Source of the DNA: Allobranchiibius sp038199265
Lineage (GTDB): Bacteria > Actinomycetota > Actinomycetes > Actinomycetales > Dermatophilaceae
Assembly (NCBI GenBank): GCA_038199265.1
Contig: JBBPZD010000249.1
Coordinates: 1 to 12,745, forward strand
Direction: 5' to 3'
DNA: 12,745 nucleotides
Shown: positions 11,369 to 12,745 of the stretch, in pieces
Layout: every line of letters begins with the position of its first letter
How positions within the stretch are numbered: the first letter of the stretch is position 1
The notes under the pieces: model-generated
Database searches by the model: none
Told to the model about the DNA's origin: nothing
The model's input: only the letters and a program-made list of their open reading frames with translations
Made by a program: the position numbers and the translations under genes

Positions 11369-12745
11369 TCAGACGACTACCGGAACGTTGTTCCCGGCGG
11401 CTCCCACACCTGCCCGAACGTCAACCGTACGCAGCAGTAGCGCTCCGGCGACGAAGAAGAAGATCAGCGCGACGATCGATAGTCGGTAGTCCCGGAAGAT
11501 CTGGAACACGAGGCCGAAGATGAGGGTGCCCAGCCAACTGGTCCCGCGATCCATCGCCTGGTACAGGCTGAAGAACTCCGCCTCACGACCACTGGGAATG
11601 AGGTGGGAGTACAGGGAGCGGGACAGCGACTGGGTGCCGCCGAGCACCAGGCCGATCCCGACGGCGAGGACCAACCACAGCGTGAATGCCCGTTCTGGCA
11701 CGAAGAACGCGACAACCACCACGACTATCCACAAGTACAGGCTGACGTAGACCAGCTTCTTGGCGGGCACCGATCGGGCGAGGCGGCCGAATCCGAGTGC
11801 GCCCCCGAATGCGACGAACTGCACCAGCAGGATGGTGCTGATCAGCTGGGTCGCTGAGAACTTCAGCTGCTGACCCCCGTAGAGGCTCGCGGCAACGATG
11901 ACGGTCTGCACGCCATCGTTGTAGAACAGGTACGCAAGGAGGAATCGCAGAGTCTGCGGGTAGTGCCGCAGCTCGGAGAACGTGGAGCGCAGTTGGCGGA
12001 CCCCGGCGACGACCGGGTTTCCCAGGATGGACGTCACGACCGGCTGGTGCGGGGCACCCCGCAAACCGCTGATCGAGTACAGGCCGAACGCTGCCCACCA
12101 CACCCCTGTCACCACGAAGCTGAGCCGCACGACATCAGTGGTACTCATGCCCAGGCTCATGTGTAGGCCGAGAATGACCAGGTTGAGCGCCAGCAACAGG
12201 CCGCCGCCCAGGTAACCGTAGGACGAACCGCGGGTCGAAACCCGATCACGATCATCCGCGGGAGTGATGCGGCACATCACCGCGGAGTAGACGATGAGTG
12301 AGGCCGCAAGGCAGACATTCGCCACGATGGCGAGAGCTACTCCAAGCGCCCATCGTGTGCCTGCGACGAAGCCGAGGCAGGAAGCGGCCGTCGCACCGAT
12401 CAGCGCGAACGTGGTCAGGTAGCGCAGCGGGTGGCGAGATCGATCTGCCATCGCGCCGAACACGACGAGCACGAACGCCGACAAAATGGTGGCTACGGTG
12501 ATGGTGAAGGGCACCAGCGACCCAGGCGCGATGCCGATGCCGAGCACCTGCAGGTCGTTGTTGCAAGTCGCATCGGTCGCCTGCGAGGGGCAGGCCGCAG
12601 CGTTTGCCACCGAGGTCAGGTACGGGGCGAAGAGCACGGTCGCAGTAACCGTGACGTACGCCGAACATGCCCAGTCGTACCAGTACCAGCGTGACTGCAA
12701 CCGGCGCTGCTTGAGGGTCGACCGATTGCTGACGTCGACCGTCAC
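11369..12745 (-). CDS. MFS permease of the UMF1 / Atg22-like family (reaches window edge)
   Basis: A 458-residue polytopic membrane protein with about 12 hydrophobic segments. The N-terminal RWYWYDWACSAYVTVTATVLFAPY (19-42) matches the conserved opening of UMF1/Atg22-like permeases, which have YDWANSAF there. A loop with GAMADRSRHP (97-106) is the MFS motif A. Atg22 in yeast exports amino acids from the vacuole; the bacterial substrate is unknown. The last codon in the window is GTG (12745-12743) and could be the true start, since the conserved domain begins only about 20 residues later. The frame may nevertheless continue beyond the edge, so the 5' end is not certain. A Cys pair (Cys52, Cys61) lies in the first external loop. 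The stop is 242 bases upstream of the rbpA start. Confidence 0.85.
   Translation of the reverse strand: MTVDVSNRSTLKQRRLQSRWYWYDWACSAYVTVTATVLFAPYLTSVANAAACPSQATDATCNNDLQVLGIGIAPGSLVPFTITVATILSAFVLVVFGAMADRSRHPLRYLTTFALIGATAASCLGFVAGTRWALGVALAIVANVCLAASLIVYSAVMCRITPADDRDRVSTRGSSYGYLGGGLLLALNLVILGLHMSLGMSTTDVVRLSFVVTGVWWAAFGLYSISGLRGAPHQPVVTSILGNPVVAGVRQLRSTFSELRHYPQTLRFLLAYLFYNDGVQTVIVAASLYGGQQLKFSATQLISTILLVQFVAFGGALGFGRLARSVPAKKLVYVSLYLWIVVVVVAFFVPERAFTLWLVLAVGIGLVLGGTQSLSRSLYSHLIPSGREAEFFSLYQAMDRGTSWLGTLIFGLVFQIFRDYRLSIVALIFFFVAGALLLRTVDVRAGVGAAGNNVPVVV

Noticed and set aside
11268..11489. A 73-codon plus-strand frame between rbpA and the permease
   Set aside because: It begins with TTG without a ribosome site, shows no domain and overlaps the permease 3' end on the other strand.

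Overview
This window is chromosomal DNA from a high-GC Gram-positive bacterium (Actinomycetota). I infer this from about 65% GC in most genes, GTG and TTG starts, and several actinobacterial marker genes: pafC, the HelY helicase and RbpA. It looks like core genome. I see no insertion sequence, prophage, CRISPR array, tRNA or rRNA. The gene order resembles two neighbourhoods known from mycobacteria: pafC-tatA-tatC-helY-exonuclease, and lnt/ppm1-fxsA-rbpA. A genus cannot be fixed; a Micrococcales-type actinobacterium is a guess.

Left block (1-5540, plus strand): the 3' part of pafC (DNA-damage response regulator with a WYL domain), tatA and tatC (twin-arginine protein export), helY (a 930-residue DEVH/Mtr4-type RNA helicase) and a small membrane protein with a bacterial PH domain. 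A stem-loop separates the PH gene from a convergent gene for a stand-alone 5'-3' exonuclease (5563-6492, minus).

Middle block (6493-7796): an Lrp/AsnC regulator starts 28 bp from the exonuclease start and runs divergently. It then overlaps tail-to-tail with ybaK, a tRNA-editing deacylase on the minus strand. Between ybaK and lnt lie 327 bp without a convincing protein gene but with dense signals: a perfect 17-bp hairpin, three TGACCTGCA motifs, a good sigma70-type promoter with one motif in its spacer, a 13-codon leader ORF running into a long stem-loop, and a second, leaderless-type promoter just before lnt.

Right block (7797-12745): lnt, ppm and fxsA overlap by 8 and 4 bases and form one translational unit for lipoprotein N-acylation, polyprenol-phosphate-mannose synthesis and a membrane protein. 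Convergent to them is rbpA (RNA polymerase-binding protein), whose upstream DNA carries a SigR/SigH-like promoter. A UMF1-type MFS permease, reaching the right edge, completes the window.

No clearly new multi-gene system is present. The points most worth checking are the ybaK-lnt regulatory region, the loss of a normally conserved glutamate in TatC within a locally AT-richer tatA-tatC segment, and several perfect palindromes placed at promoters or gene ends.
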